64,000 nt of DNA, from assembly GCF_050278625.1 (NCBI RefSeq), contig NZ_JBNNTI010000009.1, positions 43,650-107,649 on the forward strand, written 5' to 3'. This document shows, one piece after another, positions 16,802 to 25,324 of this stretch. Within the stretch, counting starts at the first letter, position 1, and each line of letters begins with the position of its first letter. A program made the translations under genes and the position numbers. This stretch comes from Viridibacillus sp050278625. GTDB taxonomy: Bacteria; Bacillota; Bacilli; Bacillales_A; Planococcaceae. The notes beneath the pieces are model-generated. The model was not told the DNA's origin. It did not search any database and saw only the letters and a program-made list of their open reading frames with translations.

Positions 16802-17175
16802 TTAGGAGGTATCACCAGTTTCACCAGCTAGTAGTATTTGCTTTACTTGATCTATCGTTACTGGTGATGTTTCAATCGCTACAAGATTTTTAGTATTTCT
16901 AAAAAACTCTTTTAAGCACCATTTTTATAACCTCTACGCTCAAAGGCGAGTTTTGAACAATTTATAATCCGCTGATATTTTTCCCAAGATTTAGTTTCCG
17001 CTTCTGCAACGGTTTTATCTTCCCCACGAATGAAAGTGTTAGGATTTTTCGGAAATGGTTCTACGAAAGCAGTAATATAAGTTCCTTCTCTTGTTCCAAC
17101 AAGTCCTCTGTCCCCGCCTTGTATTGCAACTCCACAATCATATTGAGGTTTATGATTCGTGTTTCTAATAATCAA
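16802..17175 (-). pseudogene. Hypothetical soluble protein, probably frameshifted near its C-terminus
   Basis: From TTG 17175 an 87-residue frame reads IIRNTNHKPQYDCGVAIQGG ... TYITAFVEPFPKNPNTFIRG ... FERRGYKNGA and stops at 16912. A one-base shift just before the stop opens EFFRNTKNLVAIETSPVTID..., about 37 codons long, ending at 16802. Its composition is protein-like, so the original gene was probably about 125 residues. I recognise no function. GTGAAAG is a weak ribosome site. The 87-residue form could still be the real product. Confidence 0.45.
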
Positions 17176-17375
17176 CTTTCACAGCTCGTTACTCCGTATT
17201 TTCGTTATTTTCGTAAAGGAACACGGATTTAGCTAAATTTAATAATCGTTAAAAACTGAAGGTATTGCAGTATCTTTATCCATATTTACAAAGAGGCTTA
17301 ATGATAACAAGAGTAAGACGAAATATTAACTAAAAAATCAGAGCACATAAATCGTTGCTTCCGAGCGTCTTAACA

Positions 17376-18197
17376 TTACCTTTGCCCGCTTCCCTCGACA
17401 AACCCTCTTACAATATGAATGGCTGACCATTCACCTCCAGATGTTTTAACAATAGGATAAGTTCTTGGAAAAAGCTGAGTTGTTATTTCTTCAACTGACA
17501 ATCCATTCTTATGCAAGTCAATAATTTTCGATTGTAATTCTTCTAAATGCTCGATCTTGTTCTTTATTTGCTTATGACCATCTTCTATATAACCTGCGTG
17601 ACAGCAATACATATCTTTAAAATGATAGGTTAATAATTTACGTAATGACTGCAATGTATCGACGATATTTTCTTCTGCTAAAATCACTTTTGTTTTTGCC
17701 TGAATAAACAAATCACCAGTAAACAATGCACCAGTTTCCTTGTTTAGGAAGGCTAAATGATCTTGAGTATGTCCAGGTGTAGTAATTACATCCCAAGTCG
17801 CATTTTTTGATTGGAACGTCTCTCCGATTGCTTTGGCTTGAAATGGCTCGCTTTGACCCCAAAAGAACTGACGATATTTTGGATAAATATAGTCTTTACT
17901 ACAGCGCTCAACGGAGTCTTTATGAATATAAAAAGGGATATCACGCTGTACTTTTATCCATGCCGCACAGCCAATATGATCCTCATGGAAATGCGTAAGC
18001 ATCACTTGCTCAAAATCAGCTTGTTCGAAAAAAGAACGAAATGAAGGAAACAATGATTGTGCGCCTGTATCAATCAATACTCCGTCTACTGCAAAACTAA
18101 ACACATTCATTTTCACCGGCCCAAGTGCAATTGTACTATTCGCCAGTTGTACATCATTATGTTTTGAAACATCTATTGATTGTTCTAGTTTCACCAT
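17376..18197 (-). CDS. Metallo-beta-lactamase-fold hydrolase
   Basis: 273 residues, GTG or ATG-class start with GGAGAG upstream. Metal ligands are intact: THFHEDHIG (His69, His71, Asp73, His74), TPGHTQDHLAF, FTGDLFI, and CCHAGYIEDG. After the MBL core (about 20-205) lies a helical C-terminal part (HLEELQSKIIDLHKNGLSVEEITTQLFP), typical of the MBL hydrolases with a winged-helix-like tail. The substrate is unknown. It stands alone and is preceded on the same strand by a terminated membrane-protein gene. It resembles in plan the MBL gene at 54672. Confidence 0.85.
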   Translation of the reverse strand: MVKLEQSIDVSKHNDVQLANSTIALGPVKMNVFSFAVDGVLIDTGAQSLFPSFRSFFEQADFEQVMLTHFHEDHIGCAAWIKVQRDIPFYIHKDSVERCSKDYIYPKYRQFFWGQSEPFQAKAIGETFQSKNATWDVITTPGHTQDHLAFLNKETGALFTGDLFIQAKTKVILAEENIVDTLQSLRKLLTYHFKDMYCCHAGYIEDGHKQIKNKIEHLEELQSKIIDLHKNGLSVEEITTQLFPRTYPIVKTSGGEWSAIHIVRGFVEGSGQR

Positions 18198-18288
18198 TGT
18201 ATTCTCTCCTTTATGTACTATCCCTTATATTTTATCAGAAAATTAAAACTATAAACACGCAATTGGATTATATATTTAAGAAAATAAA

Positions 18289-18311
18289 AAAGCAGGGTGG
18301 CTACCCTGCTT
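18289..18311 (-). terminator. Terminator of the 18336 gene
   Basis: On the minus strand AAGCAGGGT-AGCC-ACCCTGCTT followed by TTTTATTTTC. Confidence 0.85.
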
Positions 18312-18335
18312 CATTAAAATTCAATTGCACAAATA

Positions 18336-18977
18336 TTATTTTTTCCCGCCGACTTTAAATGCTTTTAGCTCTTTTTCAAATGTTGCTTGATTTAATAGAA
18401 GCTGCATTCCCTTTGATTCATCTATTGCTAGTTGCATATGCTTTTTATAATTTTCTAGATTTCTCAATTGCAGTGCAATTTCTGCTTCTACAGCATGTGC
18501 CATCCATGCTTGGTCAAAACTATAAGAGCGTGCTTTCTTATAATTTTTTTGTAAAACGTCAGCAAGTGATAAATGGTAGCTTCTAGAGGGTTCTCTTTTA
18601 ATTTCCTTAGCAAATTTAATCGCATTTTCATATTGCCCAAGTCGATAACTACGTAAAAATTCAAAGCTATTACGAAGATCTGGTTGCTTATATTTCGCTA
18701 TGATACGATCTATCTCTTTCATTTCATCCTCTAGCGTGCCTTCTTTTACTGCAAGAACATGTGCGAAAAGTGGATTTCTACGTTGATTACGCATGGCTCG
18801 TTCAATTTTCTTCGCATCTTTAGATAAGTACATAACCAGTACATTATTATAAATCACGGCAGCCACAGCAACTATAAAGACGACAACTATGACCCATGTA
18901 GGAGCATTAAACCAAGCAAGTACGAAACCGATTATCGCTAAAAATAAATACAGTAAAACTAATCTTAAATAATACAA
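18336..18977 (-). CDS. Membrane protein with a helical-repeat cytoplasmic domain
   Basis: 213 residues from TTG 18977 (GAGGTG 5 bases upstream); a longer frame from 19037 lacks a ribosome site. Two membrane helices (about 2-20 and 24-48) are followed by a basic linker (SKDAKKIERAMRNQRRN) and a helical TPR-like domain: FLRSYRLGQYENAIKFAKEI, LADVLQKNYKKARSYSFDQAWMAH, EAEIALQLRNLENYKKHMQ. Such proteins often act as scaffolds. The exact role is unknown. It is a single gene with its own terminator. Confidence 0.7.
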   Translation of the reverse strand: MYYLRLVLLYLFLAIIGFVLAWFNAPTWVIVVVFIVAVAAVIYNNVLVMYLSKDAKKIERAMRNQRRNPLFAHVLAVKEGTLEDEMKEIDRIIAKYKQPDLRNSFEFLRSYRLGQYENAIKFAKEIKREPSRSYHLSLADVLQKNYKKARSYSFDQAWMAHAVEAEIALQLRNLENYKKHMQLAIDESKGMQLLLNQATFEKELKAFKVGGKK

Positions 18978-19053
18978 ACCCGTCACCTCGAGCTTATTGT
19001 ACATTAATTTTAAAAATAAAGCTTTTGATATATACACAAAATCACTTAAAAAT

Positions 19054-19080
19054 AGACGTAGAGTGTTATACTCTACGTCT
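19054..19080 (-). terminator. Terminator of the DUF1801/GyrI-like operon
   Basis: On the minus strand AGACGTAGAGT-ATAAC-ACTCTACGTCT then ATTTTTAAG, six bases past the stop. Confidence 0.88.
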
Positions 19081-19085
19081 GACTT

Positions 19086-19499
19086 TTAAACGATTGGCAC
19101 CCAAACTTCTATATCATGTACATCTTGTCCGATATATTTTTCAAAACTCATAGATGGACGATGTGTAACTTCCTGATTGCTGAATAATTTTCTGAATGTC
19201 TCTTGAATCTGGCCGATTCCACCTGCAACTTTACCAACTAAGTAACGACCTTCGGGAATCTTTACAGTCACTGCTGTAATTTCATCTGGTAGTAGATGAT
19301 CGTCAATACCTGCGACGTAATCTAAGCCGTCCTCACTCATTTGAATACAAACACCATATGATATATCCTGCGATACGTTATAGCCTTCAAGGACATTCGC
19401 AAGTTCCTCCCATTTCTCAGGAATATCTGATGTTTTACCATGATGAATACTCAAACCTTTCACAACAAGTCCATCAATTTTCTCAATACGTGTTTGCAT
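19086..19499 (-). CDS. GyrI-like/AraC effector-binding domain protein
   Basis: 137 residues forming one GyrI-like small-molecule-binding domain with no DNA-binding part: EKIDGLVVKGLSIHHGK, ISYGVCIQMSEDGLDYVAGID, VTVKIPEGRYLVGKVAGG, FEKYIGQDVHDIEVWVPIV. The Glu in the last strand and the YxxG-type core fit the SOUL/GyrI family, which binds cationic hydrophobic ligands or hydrolyses some electrophiles. It is the second gene of a two-gene operon; the preceding DUF1801 gene ends 14 bases upstream. Confidence 0.82.
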   Translation of the reverse strand: MQTRIEKIDGLVVKGLSIHHGKTSDIPEKWEELANVLEGYNVSQDISYGVCIQMSEDGLDYVAGIDDHLLPDEITAVTVKIPEGRYLVGKVAGGIGQIQETFRKLFSNQEVTHRPSMSFEKYIGQDVHDIEVWVPIV

Positions 19500-19513
19500 T
19501 CAAAACATCCCTT

Positions 19514-19957
19514 CTATGCTTTTGTAAGTTGCTTTTCGTAACATCCAATCCAATCTTCTACTGTCATTTTACTAACAAGCTCAGCAATTAATGCATACGG
19601 TATCTTTTTAGCATTCGAAAACCTTATGCAACTTTTGCCCATATTGAGCTTAGTAGTCATATGTTTCGGATATTCTGCGATAAACCACTCTAGTAAATCT
19701 GGCTTTGCATAGATCCCCATGTGATACAATGTGAGATGATTCTTTTGAGCAGCTACTCCTATGAATGGTAGTGGCTCTTCAGGACTGCAGTGATAGCCAT
19801 TAGGATATATTGACTTCGGTACTACGAAGTTCGGCATTGTATACTGCATTACTGCTTCAAAGCCTGGTGGTAAATTTTCTTGTACCGTTTCGAATAGTTT
19901 TCGAAACGCATCACGCCTGTTTTCATCAACTTGTTCAATATAATCTGATATTTCCAA
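19514..19957 (-). CDS. DUF1801 (YdhG/YjbR-like) protein
   Basis: 147 residues from TTG 19957, chosen because AAGGAGGG lies 6 bases upstream; the longer frame from 20011 adds a spurious hydrophobic head. Motifs: YIEQVDENRRDAFRKLFETV, PPGFEAVMQYTMPNFVVP, PLPFIGVAAQKNHLTLYHMG, and KSCIRFSNAKKIP. This is the DUF1801 pattern (EAxxYxMPxF, LxFxxxKxIP). The function is unsettled; relatives include iron chaperone-like and stress proteins. It is co-transcribed with the GyrI-like gene. Confidence 0.85.
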   Translation of the reverse strand: MEISDYIEQVDENRRDAFRKLFETVQENLPPGFEAVMQYTMPNFVVPKSIYPNGYHCSPEEPLPFIGVAAQKNHLTLYHMGIYAKPDLLEWFIAEYPKHMTTKLNMGKSCIRFSNAKKIPYALIAELVSKMTVEDWIGCYEKQLTKA

Positions 19958-20172
19958 CGACAGCCCTCCTTTTCCAATTATTATACGCAATAAAATTGAA
20001 AATACAAACAACTAATTTCTTTTTATTAATTTGATGTTAGTGGATAAAATTATTTTATTACTTAATTGAGGATGGCATAATATATTCCGCACTGCTAGAT
20101 TTTGTGCATTATAGGTAACTTCAAACATCCTTAAAGTTTATTTAACACAAAGAATAAGGATGTTCTTGTTTC

Positions 20173-20613
20173 TTAAAATAGATTTTCAATGTATTTAAAA
20201 ATAGATTTATCTTTAAATTCATAAAGGTTATAGTTGTTTTTACCACCCTCATAATTAAACACAGACAAGATGTGATTATCAATGCGTAATCCGAACTTTC
20301 TTTCCCCATCTATCCATACAGTAATCCAATATGATTCTTCTATTTTAGTTTCACTTGCTTTCACTTGTTCTATTCGCGCCTCCGAAATAGTATCTACAAA
20401 TGCTTTAATCTCATTTGCTTTAGAAAAGAGTATTTGCTTACTATCCGATCCTCTTATTAGCTCAATTTGACTTATTGCTTCAACATCTACATCATCCCAA
20501 AACTCACTTTTAAAAGTATCTTTACGTATAGAGTTAAAGAAGATAAAACATAAGAATAATACAATTAGTAATGATAAAGCTATGACAAAGACTCTCTTAT
20601 TTACTTTCATCAA
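20173..20613 (-). CDS. Membrane-anchored hypothetical protein
   Basis: 146 residues. A short basic tail and one N-terminal helix (about 8-27: FVIALSLLIVLFLCFIFFN) place the rest outside the cell. The external part has alternating beta-type segments: DVEAISQIELIRGSDSKQILFS, ESYWITVWIDGERKFGLRI, NHILSVFNYEGGKNNYNLY. Cys22 lies inside the helix but there is no proper lipobox. I do not recognise a family. It is a single gene; GGGGGAT upstream serves as ribosome site. Confidence 0.65.
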   Translation of the reverse strand: MMKVNKRVFVIALSLLIVLFLCFIFFNSIRKDTFKSEFWDDVDVEAISQIELIRGSDSKQILFSKANEIKAFVDTISEARIEQVKASETKIEESYWITVWIDGERKFGLRIDNHILSVFNYEGGKNNYNLYEFKDKSIFKYIENLF

Positions 20614-20768
20614 ATCCCCCCATCCCTTAATTTTATTCCAACTTCAAGGTATTTATATATATTTTCCCAATCATTCAGTGAAATAAATTTTATACGATAC
20701 AGTAATGAGAGAAGATTTAATATTTGTAAAGAACATAAAATGAAGTACATCGAACTTGAACTAAAAAC

Positions 20769-20811
20769 AAAGCCCAATTCTCCCCTTATATTTAGGTAGA
20801 ATTGGGCTTTT
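20769..20811 (-). terminator. Terminator of trpEG
   Basis: AAAGCCCAATTCT - loop - AGAATTGGGCTTTT, 13-bp stem, six bases past the trpG stop. On the minus strand it is followed by TTGTTTTTAG. Confidence 0.85.
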
Positions 20812-20816
20812 AATAA

Positions 20817-21407
20817 TTAATATTCGTTTTGAACGATGCTATAAGATTCAATAAACGCTTGAATCATGCTATCTCCTTTAGGAGTACCGATGGATTCTGG
20901 ATGAAATTGCAGACCATAGACAGGATATTTTTCATGTTGAATGGCCATTATCTCATGGTCATCTGCGGCCAGTGCAGTCACTTTAAACGCTTGTGGTAAT
21001 GTTTTATGCTCAATCACGAGTGAATGATACCGCATGACAGAGAGCGGTTCTTGAATGGCTGAGAATAAGCCTATTCGCTCGTAGGTAATCATAGATAATT
21101 TACCGTGCATGATGTTCTTCGCTTGAACAATTGTAGCTCCAAAAGCTTCAGCAATTGATTGGTGACCAAGGCAAATGCCGAGGATCGGGAATTCTTTATA
21201 AAGTTCTTGCACAATCTGTACAGAAATACCTGCTTCTGAAGGCGTACCTGGTCCTGGAGAAATGATAATGGCCTCTGGTCGCTTATTACGGATATCAGAT
21301 ATTGTCAGCGCGTCATTTCGCACGACTTGAACTTCTTTCCCTAAGGCGCTTACTTGTTGATATAAATTGTATGTGAATGAGTCATAATTATCGATTAGTA
21401 GGATCAT
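20817..21407 (-). CDS. trpG: Anthranilate synthase component II (glutamine amidotransferase)
   Basis: 196 residues, a full-length class I glutamine amidotransferase: ILLIDNYDSFTYNLYQ, SPGPGTPSEAGI, ILGICLGHQSIAEAFG (nucleophile Cys79), and YGLQFHPESIGT (His169, Glu171). It frees ammonia from glutamine for TrpE. TrpG and PabA share these motifs, but the overlap with trpE (ATGA, 4 bases) and the Trp T-box make trpG the right call, though it may also serve folate synthesis as in B. subtilis. No trpDCFBA genes follow; a terminator comes at once. Confidence 0.88.
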   Translation of the reverse strand: MILLIDNYDSFTYNLYQQVSALGKEVQVVRNDALTISDIRNKRPEAIIISPGPGTPSEAGISVQIVQELYKEFPILGICLGHQSIAEAFGATIVQAKNIMHGKLSMITYERIGLFSAIQEPLSVMRYHSLVIEHKTLPQAFKVTALAADDHEIMAIQHEKYPVYGLQFHPESIGTPKGDSMIQAFIESYSIVQNEY

Positions 21408-22792
21408 TTTCGCACCTCCAAAAGCGCTTTGGCTTTATTTAGCGTTTCCACGTATTCACTTTCCGCAATTGAGTTATAAACTATGCCAGCCCCAGCTTGC
21501 ACGTGGGCTTTCCCATTTCGTACGACCATTGTACGAATAGCTAATGCCATATCCATATCACCTGAAACTGAGATATAGCCTACTGCACCCGCATATACGC
21601 CTCGTTTCGTCGTTTCTAACTCATTAATAATTTGCATTGCACGAATTTTAGGTGCGCCTGACACAGTACCAGCGGGTAAGCAAGTTGCTAATACATCTAA
21701 CACATGAATATCATCTTTTAACTCGCCAGTCACTTCAGAAACGATATGCATGACATATTTGTAGTATTCAATAGCCATATACTTTGGTAGCTTCACTGAG
21801 CCAATTTTGGATAGTTTACCGATATCATTGCGTCCGAGATCGACTAACATACGATGTTCGGCAATCTCCTTTTCATCTTCAAGTAAACCTTTGGAAAGAG
21901 CAGCGTCTTCTTTAGCTGTTTTACCACGAGGACGCGTTCCGGCAATCGGATTCGTGGTAACAAGTCTTTTCTTAACCTTGACTAAACTTTCTGGTGAAGT
22001 ACCTAAAATGATATAGTCTTCAAAATCCATATAAAACATATATGGTGAAGGGTTAGATGTACGTAATTTCCTATATAAAGAAAATGGATTGCCTGAAAAT
22101 GGCGATGAAAAACGTTGTGAAAGTACAACTTGGAAGATATCACCTTGCTTAATATGTTCCTGAGCTGTTTTGACCATATCACAATACGACTTTTCATCCA
22201 TTGATGATTTAAATACTAAAGTATCTTCTTCAACTTCAGGCTGTGACAGAGTCGTCATTTGTAGGCTTGATACAATCTCTTGAATACTTCCCTTCATATC
22301 TTCAGGACTACGATCACTATTAAACAAATCAATCGCAACAATTGACACCGTTTGTTGTAAATGATCATAAATAATAAATGTATCGTAAAGAAGCATATGC
22401 ATATTCGGCATGTCTAGCTCATCTTGCAAAGAGTTACCGATTTTTTCAAAATAAAAGGCGGTTTCGTAACCGATATAACCTATTGCTCCACCAAAAAATG
22501 CGAATGGATAGTCTTCCGTATTTAATGGCAGCATTTCTTTTAAAACGTCAATTGGAGAACGTTGTATTTCACTCTGCTGCCCTTTTTGAAATATTACTGT
22601 ACCGTTTTCCCTACTCTTTAACTCCGCGATTGGATTCAAGGCAATAAATGAATACCGACCACTTTCTTCATGCTTAGCTGACGATTCAAAAAGCATTTTC
22701 TTTCGACCTCTCACTGCTTGATAAATGGAAATCGGTGTCATCATATCCCCTTGAAGTGTTACCATCTCATACTCTCTCGCCTTAACTGTCAT
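21404..22792 (-). CDS. trpE: Anthranilate synthase component I
   Basis: 462 residues. An N-terminal feedback site is suggested by KKMLFESSAKHEESGRYSFI, the counterpart of the LLES motif that binds tryptophan. The chorismate-binding core shows GDIFQVVLSQRFSS, PSPYMFYMDFEDYIILGTSPE, TNPIAGTRPRG, VDLGRNDIGKLSKIGSV, LPAGTVSGAPKIRAM and GAGIVYNSIAESEY. It turns chorismate plus ammonia into anthranilate. It is the first gene after the T-box. It is slightly shorter than the usual 470-515. Confidence 0.92.
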   Translation of the reverse strand: MTVKAREYEMVTLQGDMMTPISIYQAVRGRKKMLFESSAKHEESGRYSFIALNPIAELKSRENGTVIFQKGQQSEIQRSPIDVLKEMLPLNTEDYPFAFFGGAIGYIGYETAFYFEKIGNSLQDELDMPNMHMLLYDTFIIYDHLQQTVSIVAIDLFNSDRSPEDMKGSIQEIVSSLQMTTLSQPEVEEDTLVFKSSMDEKSYCDMVKTAQEHIKQGDIFQVVLSQRFSSPFSGNPFSLYRKLRTSNPSPYMFYMDFEDYIILGTSPESLVKVKKRLVTTNPIAGTRPRGKTAKEDAALSKGLLEDEKEIAEHRMLVDLGRNDIGKLSKIGSVKLPKYMAIEYYKYVMHIVSEVTGELKDDIHVLDVLATCLPAGTVSGAPKIRAMQIINELETTKRGVYAGAVGYISVSGDMDMALAIRTMVVRNGKAHVQAGAGIVYNSIAESEYVETLNKAKALLEVRK

Positions 22793-22831
22793 TTGCTCAA
22801 ACTCCTTTTCTCAGCTCATCTCAAGTAACAC

Positions 22832-23068
22832 AAAAAGCCCTCCATAGAGACTATTCTCTATGGAGGGCGGAAATTCCGCGGTACCACCTCAATTGCAGCA
22901 AAAAACGCTACCACTATATGCGATATAACGATTCGCTAATCGAACTGCCATACTCAACTTTCAAGCAGTCACTCAAAGGTCCATTCCAATAGTTGCTACG
23001 TATCGGTTTCCACCAAACCCGACTCTCTATCCGCGCATTCCTTATGTACTAATCCTTATCTACGAGTT
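22832..23068 (-). promoter_or_regulatory. Trp-specific T-box riboswitch with terminator
   Basis: Reading the minus strand: an AGAGAGT loop-E-like motif and GGTTTGGTGG in stem I, a probable specifier TGG at 22983-22981 (in GGAATGGACCTTTGAG), and the T-box core AGGTGGTACCGCGG near 22890. A terminator follows, GCCCTCCATAGAGA ... TCTCTATGGAGGGC then TTTTTG (22832-22868). Uncharged tRNA-Trp should stabilise the antiterminator and switch on trpEG. The specifier is read by eye. Confidence 0.9.
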
Positions 23069-23266
23069 CTGTTATACAATTGTGTGTAAAAATGTTACTT
23101 ACATTTATTATAAAGAGAAGTGTTTTATAATTCAATCATTAATTTAGAGGGACCTCTCATGGCAATAAAATAGCTTAAAGGCATCTTATAAAACTATTTC
23201 AAATAACAACATATGCTATACTTTGAACTATAAAATTTTAATAGTTTAGTATAAAGGAAGTGTCTT

Positions 23267-24223
23267 ATGAAAAAATTCAGTATTATTTCATCAGTAATTA
23301 TCGTCATATTAGTCATTGCTTACGGCTTAGTCGGTAATTACTTTTACAATTTTGCATTAAATGCTAATACGGAAAAAGAATTTTTAACCGGTAATCCGCA
23401 TTTAGCTAAATCGAAAGCAGTTTCAGCCGAAGTAGCAAAAACAAGTGAATTAGCGGATGTTACCTTTTCGAAAAAACATTCTCCTATTACAACAAGTATT
23501 GTTTCTTCGGATAATTTAACATTAAAAGGACATTTATATGAAAACAACAATTCGGATCATAAATGGGTTATTGTCAATCATGGGTATACTTCGAATAACA
23601 CTCTAATGGTTCGATGGATCCGCAATTTTTATGAAAAAGGATACAATGTGTTAGCACCTGATCTTCGCGGACATGGAGAAAGCGAAGGTGATTACATCGG
23701 CATGGGTTGGGATGATCGAAAAGACATGCTTTTATGGATCAAGACAATTACTGATAAAGATCCAAAAGCTGAAATTGTCTTATTCGGAATTTCCATGGGT
23801 GGAGCCACTGTCATGATGACCTCTGGCGAGAAATTACCTTCCAATGTCAAAGTAATTGTTGAAGATTGTGGTTATTCATCTGTTATGGATGTATTTACAT
23901 ATCAGCTTGATGACTTGTTTAATTTACCAAAATTCCCTGTTATGAACGCGGCTAACACCGTAACGAAATTTCGTGCAGGATACGATTTAACTGAAGCCTC
24001 TGCCGTCAAACAAGTGGCGAAGAGTAAAACACCTATACTATTTATCCATGGCGATAAAGATACATTTGTCCCTTATGAAATGCTAGATGACGTTTATAAT
24101 GCGGCAAATGTTGAAAAAGAAAAATTAATTATTCCCGGTGCAGGTCACGGTGAAGCTGAAAAAGTAGATCCAGAGAAGTATTGGAATACGGTCTGGGGAT
24201 TTGTGAACAAATATATTGATTAG
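23267..24223 (+). CDS. Alpha/beta hydrolase, YqkD-like, membrane-anchored
   Basis: 318 residues. An N-terminal signal-anchor helix (about 5-27) followed by NYFYNFALN, as in Bacillus YqkD. The hydrolase core shows VIVNHGYTSNNTLM (oxyanion region), APDLRGHGESEG, nucleophile elbow GISMGG (Ser176), HGDKDTFVPY (Asp265) and GAGHGEA (His294), a full Ser-Asp-His triad. The substrate is unknown; a surface esterase or lipase is likely. AAGGAAG precedes ATG by 8 bases. It is a single gene with a strong terminator, and diverges from trpEG. Confidence 0.85.
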   Translation: MKKFSIISSVIIVILVIAYGLVGNYFYNFALNANTEKEFLTGNPHLAKSKAVSAEVAKTSELADVTFSKKHSPITTSIVSSDNLTLKGHLYENNNSDHKWVIVNHGYTSNNTLMVRWIRNFYEKGYNVLAPDLRGHGESEGDYIGMGWDDRKDMLLWIKTITDKDPKAEIVLFGISMGGATVMMTSGEKLPSNVKVIVEDCGYSSVMDVFTYQLDDLFNLPKFPVMNAANTVTKFRAGYDLTEASAVKQVAKSKTPILFIHGDKDTFVPYEMLDDVYNAANVEKEKLIIPGAGHGEAEKVDPEKYWNTVWGFVNKYID

Positions 24224-24238
24224 TATAGAGAAACTTTG

Positions 24239-24268
24239 ACCTGGGAGTAAGTGCTCCCAGGTTTTTTT
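24239..24268 (+). terminator. Terminator of the hydrolase gene
   Basis: ACCTGGGAG-TAAGTG-CTCCCAGGT then TTTTTT. Confidence 0.9.
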
Positions 24269-24349
24269 ACATTAAGAAGAGAAAATTTTATAATGCCTCA
24301 TAGTATTAGAGTTTTTTAAACCTCTTACAAATGATAAAATGACGTAATA

Positions 24350-24388
24350 AAAGCCTAATTTCGGTATTGTAATCCGAAATTAGGCTTT
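24350..24388 (-). terminator. Terminator hairpin sharing its loop with one at 28513
   Basis: AAAGCCTAATTTCGG - TATTGTAAT - CCGAAATTAGGCTTT, a 15-bp stem. It ends the winged-helix gene at 24412. A near copy with the same loop core (GGTATTGTAAT) is found at 28513-28555. Confidence 0.85.
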
Positions 24389-24411
24389 CTTCGTAAAATA
24401 TGATTTGAATG

Positions 24412-25155
24412 CTACGATTTCACAGTAAAAAATGCCAAGATATAACGTAAATAATGCCTTGTAGTCGTTATTCGCTCTTCTAAAGATTTAGCAATGACAT
24501 CATAAAATGCCGTCCCAGCGTCTGTTCCTTTTAATTTCCGTACAGTTCGTCTTTCATCTGGCCAATAACCAATGAGCAAATCTGTTTCTTCCATCTCACG
24601 AGCAATTTGATATAAATAGCCATTTGAAGGTGCCCAACCAAATACATCCTCAAGTTGTTGACCTACTTCTGCCATATAAAATGACGATCTTGTTTGACTT
24701 AGTTTAAGTGCCAAATAACGTACAATATCTTTTACTGATATAAGTTTCGAAAAATAAGCACGAAATTCTTCAGGAAGCGGATGGTTAGGTGCTGCTGGTA
24801 TTTCCCCGTTTTTTGTTAAGGCATAATAAAAACGATCCAATACGAGTACGATTTCATGGAATTGCTGGAAATAGAGTTTTTCGTATCTGCGCAATCGTTC
24901 AATACCTAGTTCAGTAGCATGATAGAATAGCCGTTTTTGTTCTTGGCGTACTTTTAAAGCACCAGCTGCTTCTAGTTGTTTAGCAATACGTGCTACATAT
25001 TCATAGCCAACAGGACGTCCAGGGAAGTCATTTTGAAAGGTTTTATGTATTTCTACAGAATAACATTCCGTTTGTTGTGTTTTGTATAGCCAATATAGTG
25101 CTACTGTGTCTTTAATGCTAAATCCAACCGTTTGTTGAAATGTTTTCTCCTTCAT
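24412..25155 (-). CDS. Tandem winged-helix (PadR/RTP-like) regulator
   Basis: 247 residues from ATG 25155 (GGAAGGTGG 5 bases upstream). Two winged-helix units are visible: IKDTVALYWLYKTQQTECYS ... LEAAGALKVRQEQKRLFYHATELGIERLRRYEKLY (about 13-105), and VKDIVRYLALKLSQTRSSFY ... GYLYQIAREMEETDLLIGYW ... VRKLKGTDAGTAFYDVI (about 140-232). Each follows the PadR order of two recognition helices, a wing with TxxG, and a dimer helix. The replication terminator protein fold is similar, so I cannot tell regulator from structural DNA-binding protein. It is a single gene with its own terminator. Confidence 0.65.
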   Translation of the reverse strand: MKEKTFQQTVGFSIKDTVALYWLYKTQQTECYSVEIHKTFQNDFPGRPVGYEYVARIAKQLEAAGALKVRQEQKRLFYHATELGIERLRRYEKLYFQQFHEIVLVLDRFYYALTKNGEIPAAPNHPLPEEFRAYFSKLISVKDIVRYLALKLSQTRSSFYMAEVGQQLEDVFGWAPSNGYLYQIAREMEETDLLIGYWPDERRTVRKLKGTDAGTAFYDVIAKSLEERITTTRHYLRYILAFFTVKS

Positions 25156-25324
25156 ATATACCACCTTCCATGTAATGGTTTTATTTACATTTATTATAAA
25201 CCTCACTAGTCCATATATTCAACAAAAATTGTACCCCCACATTTACTCCCCTACCCTTATATTTTTAACCACTAAAAGAAGCGGTTTAAGAGTATGAGAG
25301 ACCAATATAGAAGCACACAGTTTA

